Part shown: positions 18,331-27,965 of the stretch, in pieces | Position numbering within the stretch: position 1 is the first letter of the stretch | Layout: each line of letters opens with the position of its first letter | Source of the DNA: Vibrio maritimus | Lineage (GTDB): Bacteria > Pseudomonadota > Gammaproteobacteria > Enterobacterales > Vibrionaceae | Direction: 5' to 3' | Assembly (NCBI GenBank): GCA_003263775.1 | Contig: JYJJ01000019.1 | Location: 62,001 to 126,000, forward strand | Length of the DNA stretch: 64,000 nucleotides | Notes under the pieces: model-generated | What the model saw: the letters and a program-made list of their open reading frames with translations, nothing else | Databases searched by the model: none | What the model was told of the DNA's origin: nothing | Made by a program: the position numbers and the translations under genes

Positions 18331-19821
18331 ATGAAAGCTTTTATCAAAATTCACTCAACAGACAATGTTATTGTTTGCTTACAAGCACTAACAAGCAACC
18401 TCACCTTAGATGTCGACACAACCGAACTCACTTTGAAGCAAGACATGGATCGCGGCAGTAAAGTTGCCCTTAGCGATCTGAATGTTGGTGATGCGATCTA
18501 CAAATACGGCAGCATCATAGGCATAGCAACTCAGCCTATTAAACGCGGCGAGTGGGTACATACTCACAACATGAAGACCACGCTGTCTGACACCAATGAC
18601 TACCAATACACCCCAAACTTCGTTCGTCCTCGCCACTATGAGCAAGACATGCCAACCTTTAAAGGCTATGAAAGAGCCAATGGTGATGTGGCGATCCGCA
18701 ATGAAATCTGGGTCATTCCCACCGTTGGCTGCGTCAATGGTATTGCTCAGCAAGCGATTGACCGCTTTAAGCAAAAGCACCCAACCTTTGATTGCGATGG
18801 CCTATTTTTATTTCCGCATAACTATGGCTGCTCGCAGCTTGGTGATGACCATGAAAACACCCGCCAAATCCTTGCCAATATGGTTCGACACCCAAATGCG
18901 GGCGGCGCTTTGGTCATTGGCCTCGGTTGCGAGAACAACCAAATAGCTCCTTTTAGAGAGCTAGTTGGTGACGTTGACGATAGCCGTATCCGATACATGA
19001 TTGCTCAAAACGAGCAAGATGAAGTCGCGGTCGCCCTTGAACACCTAGAGGCGATTTACGACACGGTTTGCCAAGACCAACGCGTTGATATTCCATTAGG
19101 CAAGCTCAAAGTTGGCCTAGAATGTGGGGGCTCCGACGGCTTATCTGGCATCACCGCCAACCCAATGCTGGGCGAGTTTTCAGACTTTCTCATTCATTTT
19201 GGCGGCACCTCTGTACTTACCGAAGTGCCAGAAATGTTTGGCGCAGAACATATCTTGTTTGAGCGCTGTATCGACAAGCAAACCTTCGATAAAGCGGTTG
19301 AGATGGTCAATGGGTTTAAGCAGTACTTCATCGACCACAATCAGCCAATCTACGAGAACCCATCACCAGGCAACAAGAAAGGCGGCATTTCTACACTGGA
19401 AGACAAATCCATGGGCTGTACCCAAAAAGCAGGCACCAGCCCAGTCATTGACGTACTTGAATATGGCGAAGTGTTAGCAAAACCTGGCCTTAACCTGTTA
19501 AGTGCGCCAGGCAACGATGCAGTGGCAACGTCTGCTTTGGCGGCTAGTGGCTGTCATATGGTGCTGTTCACCACAGGTCGCGGTACCCCTTATGGCGGTT
19601 TTGTCCCAACTATGAAGATCTCGACCAACTCAGAGCTTGCTGCCAATAAGCCGCATTGGATTGACTTTAATGCGGGTCAACTAGTGGAAGAGGTTTCTAT
19701 GGAGGCCTTGGTCGAGCAATTTATCGATAAAGTGATTACGGTCGCGAGCGGTGAGCAAACCAATAACGAACGCAATGGTATTCGTGAGTTGGCGATATTT
19801 AAGTCTGGTGTGACGCTTTAG
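18331..19821 (+). CDS. uxaA: UxaA, altronate dehydratase
   Basis: Dehydrates D-altronate to 2-keto-3-deoxygluconate (KDG), the third step of the pathway (496 aa; E. coli 495 aa). The N-terminal SAF domain starts MKAFIKIHSTDNVIVCLQAL. The catalytic C-terminal part has VGCVNGIAQQAIDRF, FPHNYGCSQLGDDHENTRQ, LECGGSDGLSGITANPMLG and KSMGCTQKAGTSPVIDVLEYG; the conserved Cys residues fit the metal-dependent dehydratase family. ATG 18331 follows GGGA. KDG kinase and aldolase are not in the window. Confidence 0.93.
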   Translation: MKAFIKIHSTDNVIVCLQALTSNLTLDVDTTELTLKQDMDRGSKVALSDLNVGDAIYKYGSIIGIATQPIKRGEWVHTHNMKTTLSDTNDYQYTPNFVRPRHYEQDMPTFKGYERANGDVAIRNEIWVIPTVGCVNGIAQQAIDRFKQKHPTFDCDGLFLFPHNYGCSQLGDDHENTRQILANMVRHPNAGGALVIGLGCENNQIAPFRELVGDVDDSRIRYMIAQNEQDEVAVALEHLEAIYDTVCQDQRVDIPLGKLKVGLECGGSDGLSGITANPMLGEFSDFLIHFGGTSVLTEVPEMFGAEHILFERCIDKQTFDKAVEMVNGFKQYFIDHNQPIYENPSPGNKKGGISTLEDKSMGCTQKAGTSPVIDVLEYGEVLAKPGLNLLSAPGNDAVATSALAASGCHMVLFTTGRGTPYGGFVPTMKISTNSELAANKPHWIDFNAGQLVEEVSMEALVEQFIDKVITVASGEQTNNERNGIRELAIFKSGVTL

Positions 19822-19892
19822 CCGCGAGATCTACGTCGAAACTAGGCACTGCGTTAAAACTAGGCTCAGCAGATTAGTTGAGCTAGTTGCCT

Positions 19893-20945
19893 TTAGATAA
19901 ATGGATCAAGCTGTTGCAGACGATATTGCAACGGAGAAATAGCATAGTAGCGCTTGAAGCTACGCACAAAAGCGCTCGCCTCGCTGTAATTTAGAGTTTC
20001 TGCGATGGTGCCGATATCCAGCTCCGTACTTTTTAGCAGTTGTGATGCTACCGTCATCCGAGCTCGTAAGACTATTTCACGCAAGCTAAGCCCTTCGCGT
20101 TGCAAGTAAAAACGCAGCTGTCTTGGGGTAACGGAAAACTCGTAAGCAACATCCGGTACTGTACTTTTAGTAAAGTGCGAGCTAATCACAACTTCAGACA
20201 CCCTTCGTTCTATATCAGTCAGCTTGTTACCATCAAGACTATCATTCAATATCAAAGGGTTAGATAACAAAAGTTCGATATTTGAATGTTCGAGTGAAAT
20301 CGGATCATTAAGCCAACTAGTGGGTAGTTTGATGAGTGTTTGCGGCTGGTTGAAACGCAGTGTACAACCTGAGAAGAGAGCTCGATACAGCTCAACGTAA
20401 CGCGGTGCAGGATAGCAAAAATCGAGCACCAGCTTGTCCATATCCGCACGCTGACCAAGAATGATTCGGATCAGTAGAGCCCAATATCCCGCGGCAAAGT
20501 CTTCACTGAGTAGCTGCACCGCATCATCGTTAACAGCAATACCTGGCACTATAGATAAATAGTCAGACGCTTCCACCAGCGACTCTTCATAGTATGTCGT
20601 CGTCATCGCCAAAAACTGCTGAGAAAGAGTCAACCCCATACGAACACTTGAGCTGGCAGCAACGACGTAGCCATATAAACCAAAATCTTGCACAGTTACG
20701 CGCTCATAAAGCTTTAAGTACAAGCCAGGTATGAATTTATAGTAATGGCGCGCCCAGTGCTCAGCTTGTATCAAGTCAATACCTTCACTTTTGGCAGCGC
20801 GCTCTATCAGCTGGCGTTTAAGTGAAGAAGCCATTGATGGCCTCTCGCTTTCAAGCACTTCCGTTAAGCGCTGAACGATCACTTTAGCAAAATAGTGGTT
20901 TTGTTCGCGTAAGTTCATCCATATCTCATAAATCAATCTCGACAT
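19893..20945 (-). CDS. AraC-family transcriptional regulator (Arabinose_bd type)
   Basis: About 350 aa. The N-terminal ligand domain is of the long helical type found in OruR/ArgR-like AraC regulators (SVRMGLTLSQQFLAMTTTYYEESL). The C-terminal double helix-turn-helix is VPDVAYEFSVTPRQLRFYLQREGLSLREIVLRARM and IGTIAETLNYSEASAFVRSFKRYYAISPLQYR. The first true ATG is 20945; ATG 20915 has a better upstream GAGA and is possible. It is divergent from the ureohydrolase/decarboxylase pair and is its most likely regulator. Confidence 0.8.
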   Translation of the reverse strand: MSRLIYEIWMNLREQNHYFAKVIVQRLTEVLESERPSMASSLKRQLIERAAKSEGIDLIQAEHWARHYYKFIPGLYLKLYERVTVQDFGLYGYVVAASSSVRMGLTLSQQFLAMTTTYYEESLVEASDYLSIVPGIAVNDDAVQLLSEDFAAGYWALLIRIILGQRADMDKLVLDFCYPAPRYVELYRALFSGCTLRFNQPQTLIKLPTSWLNDPISLEHSNIELLLSNPLILNDSLDGNKLTDIERRVSEVVISSHFTKSTVPDVAYEFSVTPRQLRFYLQREGLSLREIVLRARMTVASQLLKSTELDIGTIAETLNYSEASAFVRSFKRYYAISPLQYRLQQLDPFI

Positions 20946-21041
20946 GTCTAAAATGTCAATTTTATCTAAAAGAGTCAATTATTGCACATCGGAAACTGCA
21001 ACGATTAGGCCTCGAAATGCGACGATACGATAGGCCATTCT

Positions 21042-21994
21042 ATGTCTGAGAAGATACCTAATTTCTATGCCTCTCCACGCACCTTTATGGGCGCAGAGCG
21101 CATCCACAACTTAGCTGAACACAAACTCGATTATGCGATGCTTGGTGTCCCTTACGCTGAAGGTACATTCGCCCCTTATATTCAAGCGGGACAAGCAGAA
21201 ATGCCGAATGCCCTTCGTGATAATCCTGTGACCATTTTCTTTGATATTGGCGATGTCGGGCTCTACGACGTCGATACCGATTTAACCCTACTTGAAGGCA
21301 TTAAAATCGGCGATATTGGTGATGTCATGATTAGCCAGGAGAAGGAGAGTTAAATAGAAGTCGCATAACAAATAGCGTCAAAGAGATCTTAAAGTCAGGT
21401 GCCGTACCTATCACTGTCGGAGGCGATCACTCCATCACTTACCCGCTGGTTCGTGGTTTTGAAGACTGCGGATACCAAATCGATTTTGTCTACTTTGATG
21501 CTCACCTCGACTTTGCGGACATGCCACTGCAGTCTGAGTTTAATCACGGTACTCAAACCACACATATCCGTAAGCTCCCTTTTGTGCGAAACATTACCGT
21601 TATCGGTGCACGCAACTCTACCGCCGCAGAATTTAGGCGAGCGAAGCAGGCGGGGATTCGAATCATACCCGTTAGCGAAGTCGACGTGCGCGGTGCAAAG
21701 GCGATCATGCAAGAAGTGATTGATGCCAGTGTATCAACCTATGTCTCACTCGATATCGATGGTATGGACGCGGTTTACGTTCCGGGCACGACCCACCCAG
21801 AATCTGGCGGTATAACATTCAAACAGCAAAAAGATCTCCTGTTCGAACTCAATAAAGCCGCTGAAGGCAATATTTGTGGTTTTGATATTGTCGAGCTTTG
21901 CCCTGCCAATGACGTCAATCACATCACCGCCCTCACCGCATCCAAACTCACCGCCCTAATGATGGGCTATCGCAGCCATTTTTTGAATAAGTAG
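21042..21994 (+). CDS. Agmatinase/ureohydrolase-family enzyme (frame broken once)
   Basis: Binuclear-manganese hydrolase of the arginase/agmatinase superfamily, which releases urea from guanidino compounds. Metal ligands are seen in GGDHS, FDAHLDF and SLDIDGMD, and the family end motif in GFDIVELCPAND. One base is missing at the AA of 21342-21343; as printed, the first part ends at 21353. Repair reads ISQEKGELNRSRITNSVKEILKSG and gives 317 aa. The N-terminal part (GVPYAEGTFAPYIQAGQAEMPNALRDN) departs from canonical agmatinase, so the guanidino substrate is uncertain. It is followed by a PLP decarboxylase 9 bp downstream. Confidence 0.82.
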
Positions 21995-22003
21995 GTCACC
22001 ACT

Positions 22004-23334
22004 ATGCCAATCATGAAACACAACCAATCCTATTTTCCTAAGACGGGATACGGCAAAGAGGATGTTCTCAATAAGCTTGATGAGCTCAAGCAAGAAATGG
22101 TTCCCGTCGAAGGTGGTCGTTTTGGTATGTACTCACTAAAAGGCAGCGAAGATATCCAGGACATCGTAGAGCAGGCCGCGCTGAAATTTTTCTCGTTCAA
22201 CGCGCTGTTTACATTTATGAACAAGCCGGCAGGTCAAATTGAAGACGAGCTCATCGAGATGATCCGCGAAATCTTCCATGGCAGCGACGACATGCGAGCT
22301 AACTTCACAACCGGTGGTTCTGAGTCCATCTACTGTGCGATGAAAGCAATGCGAGACTGGGCTCTTGCAACCATGCCACACATCAAAGAGCCTGAGTTAG
22401 TGATGCCCTATTCCGCACACTCCGCATTCTCACGCGGAGGCAAGTACTTCGGCATCAAGATTGTTCGCACGCCCATTGCTGCCGATAACCGCGTGGATAT
22501 TAAAGCGACGAAAGCCGCTATCAATGAGAACACCATAGGTTTGGTTGGCTCAGCGCCATGTTGGCCATTCGGTGTTTACGATCGTATTGAAGAGATGTCT
22601 GAGCTAGCAACAGAGAAAGGTCTGTGGCTTCACGTTGATGCCTGTGTGGGTGGCTATCTTGCCCCTTCGTTAAGAAGGCAGGCTACGAGCTTCCAAACTG
22701 GGACTTCACCGTGCCGGGCGTGCGCTCTATTTCTGCTGACATGCACAAATATGGCTATGCACCTAAACCAATGTCGACTGTGATGTATCGCGGTGGTGAC
22801 GAACAGTTTCATCACTACACTGTCGTTGATGACTGGCCGTGTGGTGCGTACTTTACCCAATCATTAGGGGGTAGCCGTACCTTCGCCTCAACAGCAGGGG
22901 CTTGGGCGGTAATGAATTACCTTGGTGAAGAAGGCTACGTTGAGAACGCAAAACGCATCATGACCATCAAACAGATGATCATTGACGGTTTGGCGGATTC
23001 CGCCGACCTTCGCACCGCTAAAACAGATCTGTCGCTACTGATCATCGACTCTCCTACGCTAGATATCACCAAAGTCGTGGGTAGCATGTCACAACGAGGC
23101 TGGAGCCTACTCGGCAATGCACAGCCACCCGCTATCCACTTGGCCATTGATCCTATTTCCGATGAGCAAGTCGAACGAATGCTTAATGATTTCCATGAAG
23201 TTGTTGAAGAAGTGAAGTCAGGTGAAGCGGAGCAACAAGGTTCACTCGCCTATTCAGGAGGGCAAGGCGAAGGCTATATGCCTAAGTGGGTGCGACAAGT
23301 ATTCGATATGCTTCCGAAAAAACTGTCAAAATAA
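22004..23334 (+). CDS. PLP-dependent decarboxylase/lyase, sphingosine-1-phosphate-lyase-like (frame broken once)
   Basis: Fold-type I pyridoxal-phosphate enzyme of the group II decarboxylase clan, closest in pattern to sphingosine-1-phosphate lyase: TTGGSESIYCAMKAMRDWA, LVGSAPCWPFGVYDRIEEMSELA, LHVDACVGGYLAP and the PLP lysine in SADMHKYGYAPK. One T is missing at 22666-22667, splitting it at about residue 225. Repaired, VDACVGGYLAPFVKKAGYELPNWDFTVPGVRSI is continuous and the protein is 443 aa. No N-terminal membrane anchor is seen, unlike eukaryotic S1P lyases. Co-transcription with a ureohydrolase suggests an amino acid or guanidino-amine substrate rather than a sphingoid base; that is inference. 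Confidence 0.8.
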
Positions 23335-23350
23335 GCACCACGTTAGCTAC

Positions 23351-23383
23351 GCCCTATCTCACCTGCTCTCGGTAAGATAGGGC
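23351..23383 (+). terminator. Terminator after the decarboxylase gene
   Basis: Stem GCCCTATCT/AGATAGGGC with a 15-nt loop, 16 bp past the stop codon; followed by TCTAATT, so a modest terminator. Confidence 0.55.
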
Positions 23384-23459
23384 TCTAATTAGGCACTGTT
23401 GAGCGCCGTATTTTCAATGTAGTATTAACAAAGGAGCTCTAACCGGACTGCCATAATCT

Positions 23460-24384
23460 ATGGATGACAACCTACTCAGAAAACTCGACTTTAATAGCCT
23501 TAAACTATTAAAAATACTAGGTGAAGAGCGCAACACTAAACGTGCTGCCGAGCGCATGTTTCTGTCGCAGCCTGCGGTCAGCAAACAACTTAAAAAGCTC
23601 AGAGAAGAGTTTGCGGACGAGCTTTTTATTCGTAAGCAATACGGCCTTGAACCCACCCCTTACTGCTAGAGTTGTTAGACAAGCTACCAACACTGTTTGA
23701 GCTTATTGACGACCTGTTTTCACGCAGCCAGCCTTTTGATGCAAGTAACTATACCGCACCATTAGCATTGCCATCAATACTTCTCTATATCGCCCAGTCT
23801 CACGGCGCTTATACCAGCACTTGAGGCCTCTGATGCCAAAGGCAACACTGAAAATCATTAATTGGGGGCAAGATACAGAACACGACCTCAAGCTGGCCAA
23901 AGTTCATTTAGGGATTAACTACTTACCCCTTGATCTCTCTAAACAAGTACTACAAAAAAAGATCGCTCACTGTTACTTCAAGCTTATCTGCCGTGAAGGG
24001 CACCCTGTATTGAACACAGAGCGAACCACTCAAGATATTGGGCAGTATCCACTTGCGCTATTAGAGCTGCCAGATTTCAATAAGAGAGAGAACTTAATTG
24101 AAACCAAACTGCGTGAATTCGGCATCACTCCGATTGTTGGTTTACGTGCTGACCAATTGAGTATCTGTTTGCACGTGGTGAGTCAGACCGACTCGATAAT
24201 GCCTTGTGTCGACATCTTTGATGTCGATTTACCAGCGGGAACCACCTTCTTTTCGGCGCACAAAGCGCATCAACTCGACAGTGATATTGGCGTTTTTATC
24301 CCCAATAAACTGGCAAGAGCCCCATTAAACAGATGGTTGTTAAATGAAGTCCAACAGGTTTTCATCGCAGAAAACAACAGCTAA
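23460..24384 (+). CDS. LysR-family regulator (frame broken twice)
   Basis: N-terminal winged helix LDFNSLKLLKILGEERNTKRAAERMFLSQPAVSKQLKKLREEF. Two single-base losses, near 23666 and at 23809-23810, cut it into three pieces; the middle piece is LELLDKLPTLFELIDDLFSRS...YIAQSHGA. Repair gives 308 aa, the standard LysR length, with an effector-binding domain (LGINYLPLDLSKQVLQ, HVVSQTDSIMPCVDIF). It lies downstream of the ureohydrolase pair in the same direction but behind its own gap. The target is not evident. Confidence 0.78.
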
Positions 24385-24395
24385 TCCAACAGCAA

Positions 24396-24431
24396 AAAGC
24401 CTGTGAGCTTGATGATCAAGTCACAGGCTTT
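24396..24431. terminator. Bidirectional terminator
   Basis: Perfect 11-bp stem AAAGCCTGTGA/TCACAGGCTTT with a 14-nt loop between the convergent LysR and DUF1254 genes. Confidence 0.8.
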
Positions 24432-24451
24432 CAAGAGCGCATATTTAATCG

Positions 24452-25740
24452 TTAGTTGCCGTAATTAAACGTCGCCTTTGGCACCATAAGATTTTCTAGC
24501 TTAGTCCCTTTATAGATGATGCTTTGTGCTGTATTACCCGCCAGCTCTTCTTGTGGTAGATAGTAGCGGACGACAAAGTAGTAATCCTCACCATCGACCA
24601 CTGGCATCCAGTACGTGCCATTTTCCGGATTTTCGCTCGAGAACGTAATGGTGATGTTGCCGTCTGCATCTGGCGTTGTATTGCCACCAGCCCATACTTG
24701 TCTCTCAGAGCCCCCAATAGTCTCAGGGTCAAGTGGTAGGCGAGTTTCATCTGAGTAACGAGTCACAGACCAGAACTTACCTACCGCTTGGTCATGTGCC
24801 ATGGTCAACACGAAATCCTCAGAACCATTGAGTTTTTTACCCTCTGGCGTCATTGGAATAAGCTCGTAATACGCGTGCTCAGCAGGAAAGCCTAGGTGGC
24901 CTAGATGAGTCAACAACGAGCGGCGCCTTTCATCAGCGAGGTCATCTGCATGACCCGGATGCTCAAAGCCAGATAGATTGTTGACGACGAGCCTGATGTC
25001 CCTAGATCGTGCACATATCGGCGCACCTCGGCCAATCTTTGCTGATCAAAATCGGTATCAGCGATAATCGTTTGCATGTTGTCGTGAGTCTGCGCCCAGC
25101 CATCCGAAATAGTATCGGCAAACTCGATCACCGCACGAATGTTGGTACGCTCTGGCAAATCAATCTCAGAGGCAGGCTCAACACTCTTTACTTTAAGCTG
25201 CTTACGCCACTGGTCCGCAGCACCGTCGTCGCGATACTCAAACGTTTGAACGCGGATGAAAGAAAAGATGAAATCATCTTTCACGGTAATCGTGTCTATA
25301 TATTGCCCTTTAGGCACTTCATAATCAGCGCCCTCTCGGACAATGAGGTAGCTTCCACCTTCTTCAGGTGTCACTTGGTTATAGACAGAGAAATGCTCCG
25401 CATCGACCAAATGCAGCGAGGCATATCGGTTGTCCTCTCTAGGTGCCACTTTTAGCTCAACGGGACCTGCGCTCACATCGAGCATAGCTTTGGCGTAGAT
25501 ATGATCAAGCGCTGGCGTGATCACATCCCAAGTATGGTCAGCTAGCCCGGGAAATTCGAAATTATTCAGGCCATTATCTTCCATAAAGGCGACCATATTT
25601 TCCATATGATGGTACACACGTTGCCCAGTAAGCTCGGCATCGGTCGGTGTTTGCTCGGAGGCAAAAGCAACCGAACTTAGGCCAACTGAACCTAGCGATA
25701 ACGTTGTTATTAAAAGTGAAAGTGCCGTTTTTTTCATCAT
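24452..25740 (-). CDS. Periplasmic DUF1254/DUF1214 protein (frame broken once)
   Basis: Exported protein: signal peptide to SSVAFA-SEQ, an N-terminal DUF1254 domain (VYHHMENMVAFMEDNG, DNRYASLHLVDAEHFSVYN) and a C-terminal DUF1214 domain (AHDQAVGKFWSVTRYSDETRLPLDP, FSSENPENGTYWMPVVDGEDYYFVVRYYLPQEEL). One base is missing near 24990; repair reads SGFVVNNLSGFEHPGHADDLADERRRSLLTHLGHLGF and gives 429 aa. Molecular function is not established. ATG 25740 or 25737 follows AGG. An outer-membrane protein gene lies just upstream on the same strand. Confidence 0.8.
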
Positions 25741-25830
25741 CGAGCCTATTGATTCTGAGGCTCCCTAAGTCAAGTAGGGAGCAAGATTAATTCATTGGTA
25801 AGTCGGTTTTATGCTGCAATCGCTTGTTCG

Positions 25831-26598
25831 CTAGAACTGGTAGTTGTACTCAACCCTAAAGTCCGTGCCATTAAGGGTCTGGCCAAAGTTCCAGAATGCG
25901 CGTAGGTTGCTTCTTGGATTAAGTTGATAGCTGGCAGCGATTTCATGTTGCCAGCCATAAAGATCATTCAGTGCTTCAACACCCCCAAGCTGTGTGGTGT
26001 ACATTGGGTTGTAGTTGAGCCAAATGTCGTCAGTAATGTCGATTTTGGAGTAGAGGCCAACCACAGCAAAACTGGCGGGAATGGTGTAGCCAATTGAACC
26101 ATCACAATCTGCGTCTGGTTTTAACAAACGAGAGTGAACGTCAGCCACATTGAGTCCAAGTCCCGCAAGCGGATAGAGTTGCAGTGCGCCCATCTTAGGT
26201 AGAGCTTGAATAACTGAGTAGGAAGCGGAGCCTAACTGATTGTCGAAATCCCAGTTGATATCGACTTGTCCGCCAAGGCCATTTGTGGTGTTAACGTTGA
26301 AATGGCGATAACGGAGTGAGTCAACACTGTCGTCGCCTTTAAGTCCCAGTATGTCAGCAGCAAAGCCTTTAACTTCAAGGATATGCATAGCCATGGTTTC
26401 GTCGTTATTGGTGTCATACGCTTGACCCAATTTGAGATTGAGACCTTTGTTGGTTACCCCCATTCCCGCTTGAGAATACACTGCCAACGGATCCGACATG
26501 TCCTGATATTCATCCGCGAATACTGGGCTGATTGCACTCGACAGCGCCACTGCCATGGCTGTCATTTTGAGCGTTTTTTTCAAAGTTAGTGTTGTCAT
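25831..26598 (-). CDS. Outer-membrane beta-barrel protein, unknown substrate
   Basis: A 255-aa protein with a clear signal peptide (to SPVFA-DEYQD), alternating aromatic beta strands throughout and a C-terminal phenylalanine (VEYNYQF), the recognition mark for the Bam assembly machine. I do not recognise the family with certainty. It lies 90 bp upstream of the DUF1254/1214 gene on the same strand, so the two may be co-expressed. Confidence 0.65.
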   Translation of the reverse strand: MTTLTLKKTLKMTAMAVALSSAISPVFADEYQDMSDPLAVYSQAGMGVTNKGLNLKLGQAYDTNNDETMAMHILEVKGFAADILGLKGDDSVDSLRYRHFNVNTTNGLGGQVDINWDFDNQLGSASYSVIQALPKMGALQLYPLAGLGLNVADVHSRLLKPDADCDGSIGYTIPASFAVVGLYSKIDITDDIWLNYNPMYTTQLGGVEALNDLYGWQHEIAASYQLNPRSNLRAFWNFGQTLNGTDFRVEYNYQF

Positions 26599-26646
26599 AT
26601 TTACTCATTTCTATATCTAGGCCATCCATAGCAAATTGAAGCATTT

Positions 26647-26676
26647 TTGAAAAATAGTGTTATTTTTCAGTATAAT
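26647..26676 (+). promoter_or_regulatory. Promoter with embedded operator palindrome
   Basis: A perfect inverted repeat TGAAAAATA/TATTTTTCA with a 4-bp gap (26648-26669) lies between a -35-like TTGAAA (26647) and the -10 TATAAT (26671-26676), spacer 18 bp. A protein bound here would block the promoter. It points rightward, toward popT about 300 bp away, but being palindromic it could also serve the leftward outer-membrane gene. Confidence 0.5.
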
Positions 26677-26770
26677 GCCTAGATACAAACAAGCTCCAAG
26701 GCCTGTTCAGTTAACGTGAGTAATAGTAAATGGGATTTTTTCTGTTCTGAAATGAAGCGTAAAGCGTTAA

Positions 26771-26789
26771 ATATTACCAATGGTAATAT
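26771..26789. promoter_or_regulatory. 19-bp palindrome upstream of popT
   Basis: ATATTACC-AAT-GGTAATAT is a perfect palindrome apart from its 3-bp centre. It sits in the otherwise empty 379-bp gap (26599-26977) between the outer-membrane gene and popT and looks like a dimeric repressor site. No cognate regulator can be named. Confidence 0.45.
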
Positions 26790-26977
26790 CTTAAGCTCTA
26801 TGGTGACTTACGGCTTGTAGATGCATAAAATTCAGATACAAGAAGGCTATGGTTTTCTCTCTTTGTTCAATGCCAGCAATCTAATTCAATCCTTGTCGCC
26901 AGCTTACCAATTGACTCGTGCACTTCAACGGGCATGCATATATACTCTGCATCAACTTTTTAAACCAAGAAGAAACC

Positions 26978-27901
26978 ATGAAGAACTATCTGACTACATT
27001 CTTAAAAGGAATGGCGATGGGTGCAGCGGACGTTGTACCTGGGGTATCGGGAGGTACGATCGCCTTTATTACTGGTATTTACGATACGCTACTTGAGAGT
27101 ATTCGCCGCGTAAACCCAAGTCTATTGGGTATCTGGAAACGTGAAGGCTTTAAAGCGGCATTTGACCACATCAATGGCTTTTTCCTAATAGCTCTATTTG
27201 GCGGCATCTTGACGTCAATCTTGTCATTAGCGAAGTTCATCTCTTGGGCTCTAGAAACCCATCCTGTTCCAGTTTGGTCATTCTTCTTCGGCCTTATCTT
27301 GGTATCGGTTTACCACATGATTAAGCAGGTAGAGCAAAAGACGCTATCTCGCTTCGTGTTCTTGCTACTCGGCGCGGTCTTTGCCTACAGCATCACGGTT
27401 CTTAAACCGCTACAAATGGATCCAACCAGCCTAAACATCTTCTTTGCTGGCTGTATTGCGATTTGTGCGATGATTCTTCCTGGTATCTCGGGCAGCTTTA
27501 TTCTTCTATTGCTTGGCATGTACACACCTGTATTAGGCGCTGTTAAAGCTCTTCAGCTAGACGTTATGGTGATCTTTGCGATGGGCTGTTTGATTGGTCT
27601 ACTATCGTTCTCACACGTGCTGTCTTGGTTACTGAAGCGTTTCCGTGACTTTGCTCTAGTGTTCCTTACCGGTCTAATGCTTGGCACGCTTCCTAAGCTT
27701 TGGCCTTGGAAAGAAACCATTTCATGGCGCACCAACTCAAAAGGTGAGCAGGTACCGTTAATCCAAGAAAACCTATCACCATTCAACTTTGAATCTGTGA
27801 CGGGTCAACCTTCACAACTGGCAACTGCCGTTGTTCTAATGTTAGTGGGTATTGGCTTAGTGCTAGCGCTTGAAAAAGTCGCGGAGAAAGGTGAGAAATA
27901 A
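26978..27901 (+). CDS. popT: PopT, DUF368 undecaprenyl-phosphate translocase
   Basis: Polytopic inner-membrane protein (307 aa) of the DUF368 family, now known to recycle the lipid carrier C55-P across the membrane; V. cholerae VCA0040 is a member. The two inverted-repeat signature loops are clear: GAADVVPGVSGGTIAFITGIY near the N-terminus and AMILPGISGSFILLLLGMY in the middle. ATG 26978 opens MKNYLTTFLKG, the natural family start; the upstream RBS is weak. It is a single gene with a strong terminator. Confidence 0.93.
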   Translation: MKNYLTTFLKGMAMGAADVVPGVSGGTIAFITGIYDTLLESIRRVNPSLLGIWKREGFKAAFDHINGFFLIALFGGILTSILSLAKFISWALETHPVPVWSFFFGLILVSVYHMIKQVEQKTLSRFVFLLLGAVFAYSITVLKPLQMDPTSLNIFFAGCIAICAMILPGISGSFILLLLGMYTPVLGAVKALQLDVMVIFAMGCLIGLLSFSHVLSWLLKRFRDFALVFLTGLMLGTLPKLWPWKETISWRTNSKGEQVPLIQENLSPFNFESVTGQPSQLATAVVLMLVGIGLVLALEKVAEKGEK

Positions 27902-27918
27902 TCCCACCGACTAGAAAG

Positions 27919-27945
27919 AAAAGGCTCACTCAGTGAGCCTTTTTT
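27919..27945 (+). terminator. Terminator of popT
   Basis: Stem AAGGCTCAC/GTGAGCCTT followed by six T, 20 bp after the stop codon; A-rich on the left, so it may also serve the convergent porin gene. Confidence 0.85.
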
Positions 27946-27965
27946 GATCGTGTTAGGAACGTAAG

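Noticed and set aside
26821..27096. Small gene upstream of popT
   Set aside because: It overlaps the popT start in another frame, shows no domain or RBS and has mixed composition; treated as non-coding leader.
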